The notes: generated by a model from the letters alone, not told the origin. A DNA stretch of 64,000 nt from Adineta ricciae (GCA_905250025.1 CAJNOJ010000103.1:124001-188000); one strand, 5' to 3'; counted from the first letter of the stretch, positions 35,553 through 47,920 are shown. Translations and numbers: made by a program.

Positions 35553-35724
35553 CTTTTGTTTTCGAATGACTTTTTTTATTTTCATGTCAGATGTTTATGG
35601 TCGAGGGGCATGCGTTTTTTTTCTTGTTTTATAGATAAAGAATATAAATGATAAGGAGTTTATATATGATTATATCGCAGAACAGAATACATAGCTATTC
35701 TAGATCTTCTAACTGGAACGTCGA

Positions 35725-38667
35725 ATGAAAGCAAATCAGTTTCTTTGTGGTGTTATTGAAGGTAATAAGAGATAGACATACGCATTTAGTTATAAGATCT
35801 TTGTACAGAATTGAGGAGTTTAGTTATTTATACATTTCAGGTTATTATGGTCGTCCTTGGTCATTGAATCAACGGCGCACACTTTTTGAAAAGTTTGTGT
35901 TGGCTTACTTTTCGTTTTCGAATGAGTTCTTTTTTTTGTTCGATTAGTTGCTTACGATTTGGTTTGAATACGTATGTCTACGCACCGAAAGATGATGCGA
36001 AACATCGATCGCGTTGGCGAGATTTGTATACAACTGAAGAATCGAATGAATTAAGTCAATTAATTCATCTTGCAAAACAATTCGGTATAAATTTTGTCTA
36101 TGCTCTATCGCCTGGTCTTGACATAACTTATTCATCGGAGAAAGATTTGAATGCGTTGAAAAGAAAATTGAATCAAGTAAAGGATGAGATTGGTTATCGT
36201 TGTTGTTGATTGAATTCAATTGAATTTCAGTTGTTAAGTTTTGGATGTGAACATTGGGCGTTGTTATTTGACGATATCGAAAATGAAATGTCACAACAAG
36301 ATAAGGATAATTTTGCTTCTTTCGCTCATGCACAAGTCGCGGTAACAAATCAAATCTACGATTATTTAAACAAACCAAATATTCTGATATTTTGTCCTAC
36401 AGGTTTATATCAGACAGAGAAAGTTTTAACAAGATGTTTTAGTGATTTGTTTTCAGAATATTGTAGTCGAATGGCTGATCCATCATTGGAAAAATCAGCC
36501 TATTTACAAACGATTGGCAATGGTCTTCATCCTGATATTGATATCTTTTGGACAGGTATGTGGAGAAATCATCATTTCAAATATGGATTAGATTCGATGG
36601 TTATTTTTCCATAGGTCCGAAAGTAGTCTCTCGTCGAATCACTGTCGCTCATATTTTAGCAGTGAATAATGTTTTACAACGTCGAGTGACCATTTGGGAT
36701 AATTTAAATGCAAATGATTATGATCAACGACGTTTGTGCATGGGACCATTTGCAGGTCGTTCGTCAAACTTGTCCTCTCGATTAGCCGGAATGTTAACAA
36801 ACCCGAATTGTGAATTTGAATTGAATTATATTCCGATGCATACATTGGGACAATGGTTTGAATCAATAAAAGTCAATGAGAAACGTGACAAAATTGATGA
36901 TAATGTTGATGATGACGACGATAGTATTCAAACAGTTGAAGTTTATCAAGTGGAAAAAGCATTTCATCAAGCTCTTATTCAATGGCTACCCGAATTTAAC
37001 AAAGTCAAATCAGCGAACGATTTCTTACATAGTATCAAAGTAAATATCATTCTTTCTCACTTCAATCTCTCATTGAGTTTTCAGATTGATCATTCTCCGC
37101 AAGCCATGAGCCCAAAAGCAGCGGCTCTATCCTCGTTGAACGATGAAGATTCACAAGATTCGATTACAGAGCATGTTCCACCACCATCATCAACGTCGTC
37201 AAAAATTCATACGATGGAATGTGACGCAAATAGCAATCTTATTGATTTAACATTGGATGATATTCGATTTCTCGTTGAATTGTTTTATTTACCGTATGAA
37301 CATGGACCAAATGTGCAGCAAATGTTCTTCAATTTTTATTGGCTGAGATACAATTACAATCCTCATCAAAATGTATATCTATTCATTCCAAACAAAAGAA
37401 ACCCATTCTTTTCTTTTCTATTCTTTAGTTAAATGAATGGCGTTGTCGAGCTGCAATATTTCATAACCACGCAAAAACTGTCGGTCGTTTGCTTCAAAAA
37501 CTAGTAGCTATTCACAATCGAGCGTTGCTTTATGATGTCTACAATTATATCAACGATATCAATTCGACAATAAATTTATGCTCGAAATATCTACACTGGC
37601 TTGGTAAAGAAAATTTCACTTGCGACATATTACGTGAAATTTTTCCTTAGACGATGAGCACAAGCGTTCCACAGTATTCATGTCCGGTGATGTTGAACCC
37701 TGGTCAATACGCGGTGGTCTTGCAGGAGAGTTTCTAGTTCGTCTACACTTTCATTCGTAGTTTTCAATAGATGTCGGTTTTCGTTCTGTTTTACAGAACA
37801 TTCTTCCACTGGGCGACTTCCAAGCACTGATTAAATCAGATGGGGATTCTTCTTCGGAAGTGTATTTTATTCGGCCGTTAACTTCCAACGACCAAGTTTG
37901 ACAAGAAATATGAATAATTAAACAAGCAACTTTTTGTATTTTAGCCGGCAATGTGTGCGCTGTGCACGACCATTTGCTATCAAGACGATGTTGACGATTT
38001 GCTCAGACAACATTCGGAAATCTTAGCAGATAAGTCGGTTATTTTGGATTGTATGTCAATAATTGAATATGATAATCGATTGTTTATATAGGGTCATTGG
38101 TGGATATTTATCGAATTCTATGAATACATCTGATCTTTGTTTTGGTATCGATGGTACCGATGATGGACTACACGGATTTGTCTTAACAATAAGTGAAAGC
38201 GAGAAATATGATAAATTTCATCAAACAAAATGGCTTGAACAACTTCGCCAGAAATATTCCAATGTGGATGAAGTGAAATCATACAGAAACTAAGCTTATT
38301 TTCGAATCGTTTTATTTAGAATTTCTTCGAAATTATCGAATGTCCTCAATGGATTTATGATCGTTATTCTGTTCGTATACAACTCTTTCTTGATTCAACC
38401 CTAAAACCTAATCAGATGTATCTTCTGGGCAATAAATTAATTAAAATACTGGCAGATAGTCTATCGAAACGAGGTGAGTCGATGAAAATATCTCCCTTCA
38501 TTAAATTACTGACTTCTGTCTGATTTCATTTAGGATACAGTGGTTGTCATGCATTTATAGATGAAAGACACAGTTCTTTGCATAATCTATATCTGCGTCT
38601 CGGCTTCATCGATATACCAATGATCGAACAGCAGAACCATCTGATTCTCGTTGGAAAACAGTTTTAA
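35725..38667 (+). CDS. OGA: protein O-GlcNAcase
   Basis: Removes O-linked GlcNAc from Ser/Thr of nuclear and cytosolic proteins. Many short exons read through in phase. N-terminal GH84 domain: [49 protein letters not shown], the catalytic Asp pair in LLFDDIEN, FCPTGLYQT, and FWTGPKVVSRRI. Then VTIWDNLNANDYDQRRLCMG and LTNPNCEFELNYI. A disordered acidic linker and helical stalk follow. The C-terminal acetyltransferase-like (pseudo-HAT) domain has LCFGIDGTDDGLHGF and GYSGCHAFIDERHSSLHNLY, ending ILVGKQF. Both ends match full-length animal OGA. The start ATG is at 35725; exon 1 is only 37 bp. I see no second O-GlcNAc gene (transferase) in the window. Confidence 0.93.
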
Positions 38668-38890
38668 AGATTCGTTTTTAATAAAATGGAAGTGATATTT
38701 TACATGCAAAAGAATATTCAGGTTTATGTAAGCGAGAATGTACACACAATATGATCGAAGTCCACATTTTTTCGAAAACAAAGTAATACTGTGGAGATCA
38801 ACACATGTGGCCAACCAGATTAGATATGACTGCAGCATAAAATCGAGTGTGTATTTCTTGTTTTTCTTTCTTCAGATCGATTTTACGACG

Positions 38891-39967
38891 ATGAATTCCG
38901 TTGGATCACTTCAAATGAATAATAAAGTGGAAATACCTCGATTAGCTCTGGGGACATATGCAACATCTAATGAAGAGATCAGCAATGTGATCGAAACTGC
39001 TTTATCAGTTGGTTATCGCCATCTGGATTGTGCTTGGATTTATGGAAATGAAAAAGGTATTGGAGATGGTCTAACGAATCAATTGAAAAAAGGCGAAATC
39101 AAACGAACCGATGTGTTCATCACTGGTAAACTTTGGTGTTCGTTTTTCAAAACGGAACGTGTACGGCAGCAATGCATCAAATCGATCAATGATCTTCAAT
39201 GTCAATATCTGGATCTGTTTCTTATTCATTGGCCATTCGCCTTTATTGATCAAGTAAATTTGATTTGTTTTCATTTATCGTGATCAATTGATTTTCTTTA
39301 GGATCCAAATAAAAACGAAGAAAACAAATTCATAGTAGCTGATGATGTTGATTTCGTTGATACGTGGAAAGCGATGGAAGCATTAGTCGACGAAGGCCTA
39401 GTCAAATCTATCGGCGTTTCGAATTTCACGGAAGAACAACTTGAACGTGTTCTGAATATGTGCAAATACAAACCAGTTGTTAATCAAGTGGAAATTCATC
39501 CATATTGTCCTCAAATAGAACTGGAAAAGTTCTGTAAAAAACATGATATTATTCTTGAGGCATATGCACCTTTAGGTACGAAACAAATAGGAAAATTTGC
39601 AAATATTCTGGAACATTTTCTTTTAGGAGCAAAGGAACGTCCTTGGAAAACAAAAGATGATCCGGAGGTTTTAGAAGATAAAACAATCAAATCACTTGCC
39701 GACAAATATCACGTTCATCCTGCGGCTATTCTTCTTCATTATATCATCGATCGCGATATCGTATGCGTTGTTAAATCTGCCAGTCCTCAACGAATCAAAG
39801 ACAATTTCGATCTATTTCAAGGACATCCATTCAAACTAAGCCAAGAAGATTTCGATACGATTCATAAGGAGATTAAAACTCGCTTTCGCTATTATATAAT
39901 GAGCGATGGAGCAAAGGCAAAAGAATATCCATTCAAAGAGTGGAAAAACTTCGTGTCTAAAGATTAA
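38891..39967 (+). CDS. aldo-keto reductase
   Basis: 342 residues, exons 38891-39253 and 39302-39967. It is an NADPH-dependent carbonyl reductase of the AKR barrel fold. The catalytic tetrad is complete: Asp46 and Tyr51 in HLDCAWIYGNE, Lys80 in ITGKLW, and His113 in DLFLIHWPF. KSIGVSNF and the later NQVEIHPYCPQ and VVKSASPQRIKDN cofactor segments are seen. Length is typical (310-340). Substrate cannot be told. A splice acceptor (tttctttcttcag) lies 17 bp before the ATG, so there is either a 5' UTR intron or a trans-splice site. It is the last of the same-strand run and convergent with the Tudor gene. Confidence 0.92.
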
Positions 39968-40181
39968 TCGTATAATTCCATTTTATATTAATAAATCTAT
40001 ACAAGCATTTTCTCCGACATTTGCTTCAGTGTCTACAGAAAAGCAAAACCGTATCGAGTCTTCATTCAATGAGTTGAATATAATCTATTATGTTCATAGA
40101 AAAAGAAAAGATACTAAATCTCAACAGTGTTCGTGACTAAACAACGAAACAAACAATTGGAAGTTTTTTTTTGTTGTTGCA

Positions 40182-42243
40182 TCAATGTTGAAAACTTTTG
40201 AGTAATTGATCATACCGTTTCTCATTCTTCTTTTCGTTATCGTCGAGTTTATCCGAAAGAAGATTTAGTTTTTTTCGAATTTCATACAACAATAACGACG
40301 AAGGATCATTTTCAATTAATTGTGGTTCCTGACTTTCATCGCTCTAAAATATCGCACAAAATCAAAAATCTTCCTTTTCACTCTACGAATTGATTTACTT
40401 TGTCTTTTGCATGAAGTTTCGCTCGACGATCTTCCGGCAGAATAGCCAACGTATAGTCAATGTATACTTGAATTGTATAATGCGATGTATGGATTCGGTT
40501 GACTTTGATTTTAATCCAATGAGCATCGGTTCGGTACCAAAATCGTTTAAATTCATCATGCGTAAGATACTGTTGAAAGCGAACACGAATTGCCAACCAT
40601 GGTAAACATGAAACAGACGGTGGACATGATAATAATTTCGAACGTTCGATATCACATTCGTTTCCATAATCAACAAATACAATTCGACACATGTCGCCTA
40701 AATGTACAAGCTGAAATCGAGAAAAGATTAGCGACAACCAACCTTCGACTGATCGAATCCATGCTCGGTAATAACCAACACTGCCGTCGCCATGTTTTTC
40801 GTTTTTCCATGGAGCTACTACCATCCTAGAATAGAAAACTGTTGAATGTAGAGAAGAAAAAAACTTGACAAACTTACATTCGTGGTTTGATACAAAGTGG
40901 ATGCATTGTTCGTGGTTCTTTGGTGTTATATTGATGATAATCGATGGCTGCTAATGCTTTATCAACTTCAGTAGTCGTCTTGTCACACATGAGAACGTAG
41001 AAATCATTAGTCTGATGATCATCGCCACGATATGAGGCTAGAATCGACCAGTATTCATCGGCGACATTCAAAATTGTTTGATGACGAAATTCATCTTCTA
41101 AATATTCTTCTTTTCTCATTGTCAAATCCTGAAAATCGAGTACAAAACTTTATCTGCTTATCTTATTAACCGGAAAATACAAACTGGATTGAGCAAATTT
41201 ATGATTTGATCATTGATACTTTCGTTATTGTGATTAAGAAGAATCAGATCATTGGAAAGTACACGTACTTCGTAATCATGATAATCTTAAAATTAATAAT
41301 CAAATTTGATGCACTTAGAGAAAGAATATTATACAAACTTAATAGTTGATAACACGATGCAAGTGTTGTTACACTCGCTAATGGCCCATTGGTAACACCC
41401 GATAAACGACATTGTACACAACAGATGGGTTGACGACTCATCCTGGAATTTCAAATGAACTGTAGTTATAGGAGATGTCTAGATAAAGTAAAACTTACGA
41501 TGATGACATTTCTCGAAGGTCTGAATGCAGGAAAAGTGTATGGAGAACAAAGAAGAATAGTGAAGTATTTTACCTGAAATAGGAATTTGTCGTTCCATTC
41601 CCCAATCAATCAAATGAACTGTTAAAAGATTCTCTTTGTTTGGAATGGAATTCGTTTTGGTCAATAATCGACAACGAAACCACGATGATTGACTTTTGCA
41701 CATATAATAACCATCGATTTTCAATCTAAAATTGTTCAATTCGTTACAAAAACCAAAATGAACTATTTTTCGTATTTACGTTGAGAATTCAACAGCCGAT
41801 TGTTTATCTAATAAATTTTGTTGAAATGTATCATTTAACATTCGTGTCGCAGTTAACCAATCCTCATTCAACATAATATAAACAAAAGCCAGATGTTCAT
41901 CGACATGTGAAACTCGTACATTCGTATGAACTTGTGAACGTTCAAGACGTGGTTTATGCATTGGAATGTCCAACAGATCAAATTCGAAGACTGTCTCATC
42001 ATTGGAATTATCTAAAAGAATTTCTTCAGCAGTCTTTCACTAAAAATACCGAACGTTACTCGAAGTGTTTGCCAACTGTTCGGATAATTTGTATTGACTA
42101 CCAAAGCCGCTTGATGAACTTTGTTTCGTAGCATAAAAATTTGAAAAAGGTTTCGTTGGCGTCTTTACTGTTCGTGTCCATGATTGGTCATTATTTGTTT
42201 CCGGATCAGAATGTAATTCTTCGTCACAACTTTCTTCTTTCAT
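40182..42243 (-). CDS. Tudor-domain protein, piRNA-pathway type
   Basis: About ten short exons on the minus strand from ATG 42241-42243 to stop 40182-40184. Two extended Tudor units are visible. The first has SSWFRCRLLTK and LLTVHLIDWGMER, followed by the staphylococcal-nuclease-like part with ICCVQCRLSGV. The second has GYYRAWIRSVEG and CRIVFVDYGNECDIERSKL, with LPWLAIRVRF after it. The N-terminus is Ser-rich and disordered; the C-terminus is a coiled coil (RKKLNLLSDKLDDNEKKNEK). Tudor domains of this kind bind methylated arginine on Piwi proteins in germline granules; aromatic-cage residues (F/W..VDYGN) look present in unit two. Closest in style to TDRD proteins, but I cannot assign a subfamily. 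Confidence 0.75.
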
Positions 42244-42654
42244 CTTTTATTACTAAACTTATTTAAAATCAACTGAATGTGATCGATCACAGTAATCTAA
42301 AGAGAGAAAAATGACGAAGTTATCGACACGTTTTTGTATGTTCTCCCACATGTAATATTTCTTTCGATAAATGAAGAGATAAAATATATCCCGATAGTTA
42401 GATCACGTTGTTCGCTTTTGTTTATAGACAGATCGTTGAATCGACGTCTGATGCAATACTTTATCGAAAACTGAATGAAAAATGCGTCTAATTAGAGTAG
42501 GATTAGTCTGACCAATGCAGTCGTTCGCAGAGAATTGACGTAGGAAAAGGTTCTTTTAGTTCGGATGTGTTGCGCTCTTATCACATAAAGTCAATAAGAG
42601 ACTTTTAACAAGCAAACAGAGCATTTGTTATTCGGCTGACTTTCAGTCCTCACA

Positions 42655-43497
42655 ATGGCGAACAAAACAAGTCGATTTGAAGATATGCCAAATGAATTAT
42701 TGTATGAAATCCAACTATATCTAAATGCTACTGATTTATTCGACGCTTTTTCAAATCTGAACTCTCGTTTCGATGCTCTACTCAATTCAGCAACTAATCT
42801 TCATTTCGAAATCTATTCAACTGTTGTTGAACAACGAGCATCAATAAGTTTATTCGCATCTCGTATAACAAGCATTTACATTCCATATGATAGTGACGCT
42901 GCTTCAATAGCAACCGTATATCCTAATATCCGTGCCATCACATTTCAACGGGCAATTCGACTCATTCCTTCGACGTTATCGACTGTTGAACACATTAAAC
43001 TCGACTTATCGATGATCCGACCGAAACATGTGACTTATCTTTGTTCGACAATCTTCTCGTCAAATTTCCCTCGTCTATCTTCATTCTACTTATTACATCG
43101 AAAATCCAACGTTGCTGGTCATTGGAAACCATTGATGAGATCGCTCGAACAACGATGCTTCACACTAAATGAGTTTATTTACGATCTTCGGCCAACGACG
43201 GAATGGAAGATAGTCGAACAGTTTCTTCAACATATGCCAAATTTACAACGACTTTGCATTAGGCAATTGAATACACGTGTGCGCTGGACATTGGAAGATA
43301 TTGCTCGAACGTTACAAACGTTTGTACCTCATTTAAATCGTTTATTTCTTCGAATTCATTCCTTACACATGAATATTCTTCTCGAAAATAACGAACATAA
43401 CCGTTTATTTCACCGTCTTTTTCTACGAATTGATTCGAAAACAAAAAAATCGAAAAAGCTTTGCACAATAACCACAATTTCATCAACTATACATTAA
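42655..43497 (+). CDS. F-box protein, single exon
   Basis: 280 residues. The N-terminal F-box (FEDMPNELLYEIQLYLNATD then LFDAFSNLNSRFDALL) is followed by about 230 residues with scattered leucine-rich, LRR-like spacing. Divergent F-box genes of this pattern are numerous in bdelloids. The expected role is substrate choice for SCF ubiquitin ligase; no substrate can be inferred. The C-terminus (SKTKKSKKLCT) is basic. Its stop lies only 9 bp from the stop of the convergent membrane gene. Confidence 0.7.
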   Translation: MANKTSRFEDMPNELLYEIQLYLNATDLFDAFSNLNSRFDALLNSATNLHFEIYSTVVEQRASISLFASRITSIYIPYDSDAASIATVYPNIRAITFQRAIRLIPSTLSTVEHIKLDLSMIRPKHVTYLCSTIFSSNFPRLSSFYLLHRKSNVAGHWKPLMRSLEQRCFTLNEFIYDLRPTTEWKIVEQFLQHMPNLQRLCIRQLNTRVRWTLEDIARTLQTFVPHLNRLFLRIHSLHMNILLENNEHNRLFHRLFLRIDSKTKKSKKLCTITTISSTIH

Positions 43498-43506
43498 GCC
43501 GTCCAA

Positions 43507-44430
43507 TTACAAACAGTACTTCATACAATCATTGTCAAGTAAGCGTGCTTTTGCATCAGTGCGCATCATTCTAAATCTTTTGTATGTAAATGTCCACCAC
43601 CAATACATAAACGGGGGAAAAACAAGTATTGCAATCGAAAAAAAACATAGCGATGAGATATAAACAATAAAATCATACCCATCGTATTGTTCGATTTCAC
43701 GTAGTTGTTGAATACCGAATATAATTCCAGTAATGGAAAGAGGAATCGAATACATAATGAAATAAACTGTCGCACATATCAAACTCCAAACAAGAAGGAT
43801 TGTTACTTCAGGAATTTGTCCGTGTTCGTATTGATATTTGTATATGGCAATCGATTCAAGTGCCGGACCGAGAGCAATGCTTGGAAAGTAAAAAGTTAAT
43901 AGAATGAGAATTTCATAGAATTTGTAACGAAATCGTGAGTTTTCTTCGAGAAATAGAAAGAATATGGAGGTTGCATCGAATACCGAGTAACTTATCGAAC
44001 GTATGAGAACATATTTTAATCTTCCGCATGTATTTGTCCCAAAAATAAAGTCAGTTGTCTTTTTTTCATCGCATTTGTAGTCCAAGAATAAATTGGCACT
44101 GTGTAATGTTGCTTCAATTGAAAAGGAAACAAACGCAATAAGAATAACACCAGTGGATGGTTTCAAAAGAGTTAAATATGCCAATAATTCGACAAATTCA
44201 ATCGTAATTGAACCGATGGTTTGAATATGAAGATATGGACTAGCAGATGGCAAATTTGAGAAAAGTCCAATGATCAAAAGAACAAAAAAGAACAAACGCT
44301 CTTCGAATTTGTCGTTGTTAGATTCTTGTTTTACAATAAAATAAATCACGATTTGTTCAATTAAATTTAAAACATCAATTGAAATTTGAATAATTGACGA
44401 CCAATATTGAACAAAAGATCTTTTCACCAT
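43507..44430 (-). CDS. unknown multipass membrane protein
   Basis: 307 residues, one exon, ATG at 44428-44430. There are seven or eight strongly hydrophobic segments (for example LFFFVLLIIGLFSN, GVILIAFVSFSIEA, ILILLTFYFPSIALG, VTILLVWSLICATVYFIMY, IVYISSLCFFSIAILVFPPF). A short charged C-tail has RMMRTDAKARLLDND. I do not recognise the family and see no GPCR DRY or NPxxY motif, so a seven-helix count alone should not be read as a receptor. The continuous frame, ATG start and hydrophobic periodicity support a real gene. Confidence 0.6.
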   Translation of the reverse strand: MVKRSFVQYWSSIIQISIDVLNLIEQIVIYFIVKQESNNDKFEERLFFFVLLIIGLFSNLPSASPYLHIQTIGSITIEFVELLAYLTLLKPSTGVILIAFVSFSIEATLHSANLFLDYKCDEKKTTDFIFGTNTCGRLKYVLIRSISYSVFDATSIFFLFLEENSRFRYKFYEILILLTFYFPSIALGPALESIAIYKYQYEHGQIPEVTILLVWSLICATVYFIMYSIPLSITGIIFGIQQLREIEQYDGYDFIVYISSLCFFSIAILVFPPFMYWWWTFTYKRFRMMRTDAKARLLDNDCMKYCL

Positions 44431-45065
44431 GTTTGAAGAATTTACAATCTTTTCCCACTAATGTTGAAGGCAACAGACGTGTGACTAATTTTCTCGACGA
44501 TGTTCTCGAGTTCTTTATTTAACTTTGAGGAAAAAATGTGTGCAAATGACGGAAGTTGATTTTACATTCATTACATAACCGTCCATGTCGGTGTTGACAT
44601 GATAATTTGTGAAACACACGAGCAATGAGAAGGTACCTCCTTCTTTTCTTTGTCAAAATTAATTCTTTAACAACAACATGTGAACAGTAGATAAATCACG
44701 CACTTCCTCTTTTAATAACATGACTAAATTCATTATATTCTTCTTTAACAAATACTCATAAATGTCAGTATCGCGTACGCGTTTTCAAGTTTTTCTTATT
44801 TATGACATACCCTTCGAGACTCATTCTTGAGTTTTTCTTCTATCAACATCGGTAGACAAGACTATTCATTAGAAACTCCGTGCTCATATCTTCAGACTAC
44901 GAAGTCATTAACAAAAGCTTCTTATCGAGGATACTCAGTAATACAGAAAATGATCTTTCATGCTTGTTTGTCTGTATCATCGTCGAAAATCGAGATTATT
45001 AGTGAAATAAATCTTTACTGAGAGAGACAAAAAAAGAAGTAATGAATGTTTATTGTTTGAAATGA
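44431..45065. other. intergenic, no gene seen
   Basis: Region upstream of the membrane-protein gene and downstream of the first EF-hand gene. The plus frame at 44827-45021 lacks family features. Nothing else supported. Confidence 0.45.
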
Positions 45066-46039
45066 TTATGGATCTGGTGCAAGAAGTTTTCGAATGACTT
45101 CATCATTTTTACATCTAAATCAAAGAATTGTCAATGATTAAGATGATCAAATAATCGATACGTACCCGTTAATAAACTCGTCTTTATTCAGTTTCTTGTC
45201 ACCTGTGATGTCAAGTTTAGCAATAATTTCCTTCGCACGTCTATGTGGATCTTGATTGCCTTGACGATCAACAACACCAGCACGATCATACTGAAACACG
45301 ATAAATATCTTTTCTCGTATTCAAAAACAAAAAGAAGAAAACAAATGTTCCGTACCATTGCTGAAATTAAATGAGCTAATTCATTTTGATCGAGTAAACT
45401 ATCGTTAGAAACGTCCCATCTAAATAAAAATTCAAATAACATATTTAACTAGTAGACAAACTTACAGATCGAAAATAATATCAAGTCGTTCATCTAAACT
45501 CCCCGTACGATTACCAATAGCAGCAAGAAAAAGAAATTCATTGAAATCGATTAAATTGTTCTTGTTTGTATCAATAACATCAAACAATGTGCTGAAATTT
45601 CAAAGATAGAACATACAGATTGTTGTTAAAATAGATAGATGAACACGTACTGGCATGAAAGCAGCGAATCACTTTCAGGATAAAGCTCTTGATAGGTTTT
45701 TATAAATGTTTCTTTGTCAAGTTGACCACTAGGATATTTGCGAATAAATTCCTACAGAGTTATATCATCAAACAATATGAAAATATCTATAGAGAATAGA
45801 TTTCACGTACGCTATGCCATAATTTGATTTCTATAAATGAAAAAATCAAGTTGAATGTTAAAGAAGGAATTCCTTGACATACCTTTATCACTTAATTGGC
45901 TACTAGATCGAAGTAAAGCTAATTCTGTAATGGAAAATTTTCAATAGAAAAATGAGTCAGAAAAGAGGAAGTGAGTAGCAAAACCTTTTTGAGTTAAATC
46001 AGTTGATTTTCGTTCTTTTCGTGTTCTTTTCTGTTCCAT
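45066..46039 (-). CDS. neuronal-calcium-sensor-like EF-hand protein, copy A
   Basis: About 190 residues from seven or eight short exons. The fold order is that of the NCS/recoverin group. The start is MEQKRTRKERKSTDLTQK. EIKLWHSEFIRKYPSGQLDK gives a degenerate EF1. Three complete calcium loops follow: DTNKNNLIDFNE (EF2), DVSNDSLLDQNE (EF3) and DITGDKKLNKDE (EF4). The end is CKNDEVIRKLLAPDP, matching the usual SDPSIVxLL tail. NCS proteins couple calcium to membrane targets; most carry an N-terminal MG myristoylation site, which is missing here (ME..). A clear paralogue lies at 48363-49316 with an alcohol dehydrogenase between them. Confidence 0.82.
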
Positions 46040-46356
46040 AGCTATTGAATCAGCAAAAAAAACTTACGTTGAAAACTTAAAACTAGAGATAATCGTCAGA
46101 TTCTTTAATCGGCCTTCGAATTTAGTTTCTCTACAACACAATAGTTAGTTAAACATGTATTAATCTATCATGATTATTCACCTAGCCGAAGCGATAAACA
46201 AACAAACTGTTCGTCATTGAATGATATGCTTGAGTTGTTCGTATTAGTCAGTAAAAAACATTTATTGTGCTTTTTTTTTCAAACTACGCAAAACTACATT
46301 CACGTCATAAGTGTGAGGAAAAAGACACCAGTTCATTTTGATAATTCAGCGAGCTT
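46040..46356. other. short intergenic gap
   Basis: 317 bp between the EF-hand gene start and the alcohol dehydrogenase stop. No gene seen; it probably contains the promoter of EF-hand copy A. Confidence 0.45.
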
Positions 46357-47618
46357 TCACGCAGTTGTAAAATCTAAAACAACTCGACCATTGATTTTGT
46401 AATTGATCATATCATCAAAGATTGGATTGATATCTTCTAATTTACGTTTTTGTACTTTACATGTGATATGATGATGTTTTGCCAATTGTAATGCTTCTTG
46501 CATATCTTGTCGTGTTCCAACAACACTTCCAACAATTTCAATACCTCGTAAAACACAATCGACTATAGGCACAGACATTTTACCATTAGGCAAACCGACA
46601 GCAACAACACGACCACCGCTTTTAACTGCTTTGAATGCTTCTTCGTAAGCTTGAATAGAAGGAACTGTAATAATCGTTGCTTGAGCACCACCGTCGGTAT
46701 ATTTCTGTACCCATTCACTGTGCTTATCACTGGGACCATCATAAACTATACCGACAAACAAAATTCGACTACTGTTTTTAGTAGACTTTCATCTTTACCT
46801 TCTTCGGCACCCATTTCCTTAGCTAAATTAACAGCTACCTACAAAATTACGAGAAATAAAGTGATTTCCGTTAAATTTTCCCGTCTTACTATGTCATTCG
46901 GTGCAACGATTGCCAGTATTCTCAGTCCCATAGCTACTCCAAAACTAACCGCAAGAGATCCTAGAAACAAACAATATTACTTCTAAACAAGAAAAATGCA
47001 AATTAACGATTGAATATATACCAAGACCACCGACACCGACAATCGATACAAATTCACCGGGCCGCGCCCGAGACACTTTCAATGCTTTATAAACAGTCAC
47101 ACCTGCGCAATAAAGTGGCGCACTAGTAAATGGATCCATACCATCAGGTAGTTTCACAGCAAAATTGGCGTCCATCAGACTATACTCTGCAAAGCATCCA
47201 TCAATAGTAAAACCAGAATTTCTTTGATTAGTACATAATGTTTCACGACCAGTCAAACAATATTCACAATGAAGACACGTTTTTTGAATCCATGGAATAC
47301 CAACAACATCACCTTTTTTAAGATGATCACTCACATTCGAACCTAATTCAACGATTTCGCCCACACCTTCATGACCTACGATTCTTGGAAGCGCCGGTCG
47401 AATATCCCAGTCTTCATAACAAGAAAATCAGGTAACAATATATTGATGAAAATTGTGCATATTCGTTTCTTACCTCCTTTCGCTAAATGTAAATCCGAAT
47501 GGCAAACACCACAAGCGATATTTTTCACAAGAATATCGTTGGGCCCGACTTGAGGTCGTGGTACTTCTTGAATTTGTAAAGGTTCTGTGAAACTCGTCAC
47601 AACAGCGGCTTTCATCAT
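46357..47618 (-). CDS. zinc-dependent alcohol dehydrogenase
   Basis: Medium-chain NAD(P)-dependent dehydrogenase of the yeast/bacterial ADH type. Five or six exons, ATG at 47616-47618 and stop at 46357-46359. Catalytic zinc ligands are seen in GVCHSDLHLAKG (Cys39) and the RIVGHEGVGEIV segment (His and Glu). The structural zinc lobe has four cysteines in CLHCEYCLTGRETLC. The Rossmann motif is VGVGGLGSLAV. The end is NGRVVLDFTTA. Reaction: primary alcohol to aldehyde, reversible. The close likeness to microbial AdhP/ADH1 is greater than to animal class I-III ADH, so foreign origin is possible but untested. A truncated copy of exon 1 lies 182 bp upstream (47800-47920). Confidence 0.88.
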
Positions 47619-47799
47619 CTTTATTCAATACTTGCAATGAAACAAATATTTATATAAAAATCAACGACGTAGAATCAATTGATGCACTATTTCTTTGTCA
47701 AGGGTAAATGTACTAAATCATCAACACGTGCCAATTTGAAAAGAAACGAAAAGAAAAGTAGCGCATTCATCGATTAAAACAACTTCGAAAATATCAATT

Positions 47800-47920
47800 T
47801 TGATAAACCGACGTCTGAGTGGCAGACGCCAACAGCGATATTCTTCACAAGAATATCATTGAATCTAACTTGCGGAAATGGCATCTCTTTAATTTGTAAA
47901 GGCTCTGGGAAATTCATCAT
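47800..47920 (-). pseudogene. exon-1 fragment of a second alcohol dehydrogenase
   Basis: The minus-strand translation PEPLQIKEMPFPQVRFNDIL plus VKNIAVGVCHSDVGLSK mirrors residues 12-47 of the complete ADH downstream (EPLQIQEVPRPQVGPNDILV). Similarity stops at the splice point of exon 1. No later ADH exons follow on this strand before the intact gene. This is a partial tandem duplicate; it lacks the structural zinc lobe and cofactor domain, so it cannot make an enzyme. Confidence 0.8.

Noticed and set aside
43507-44430. Calling the multipass protein a GPCR
   Set aside because: No DRY, CWxP or NPxxY motif; helix count alone is not enough.
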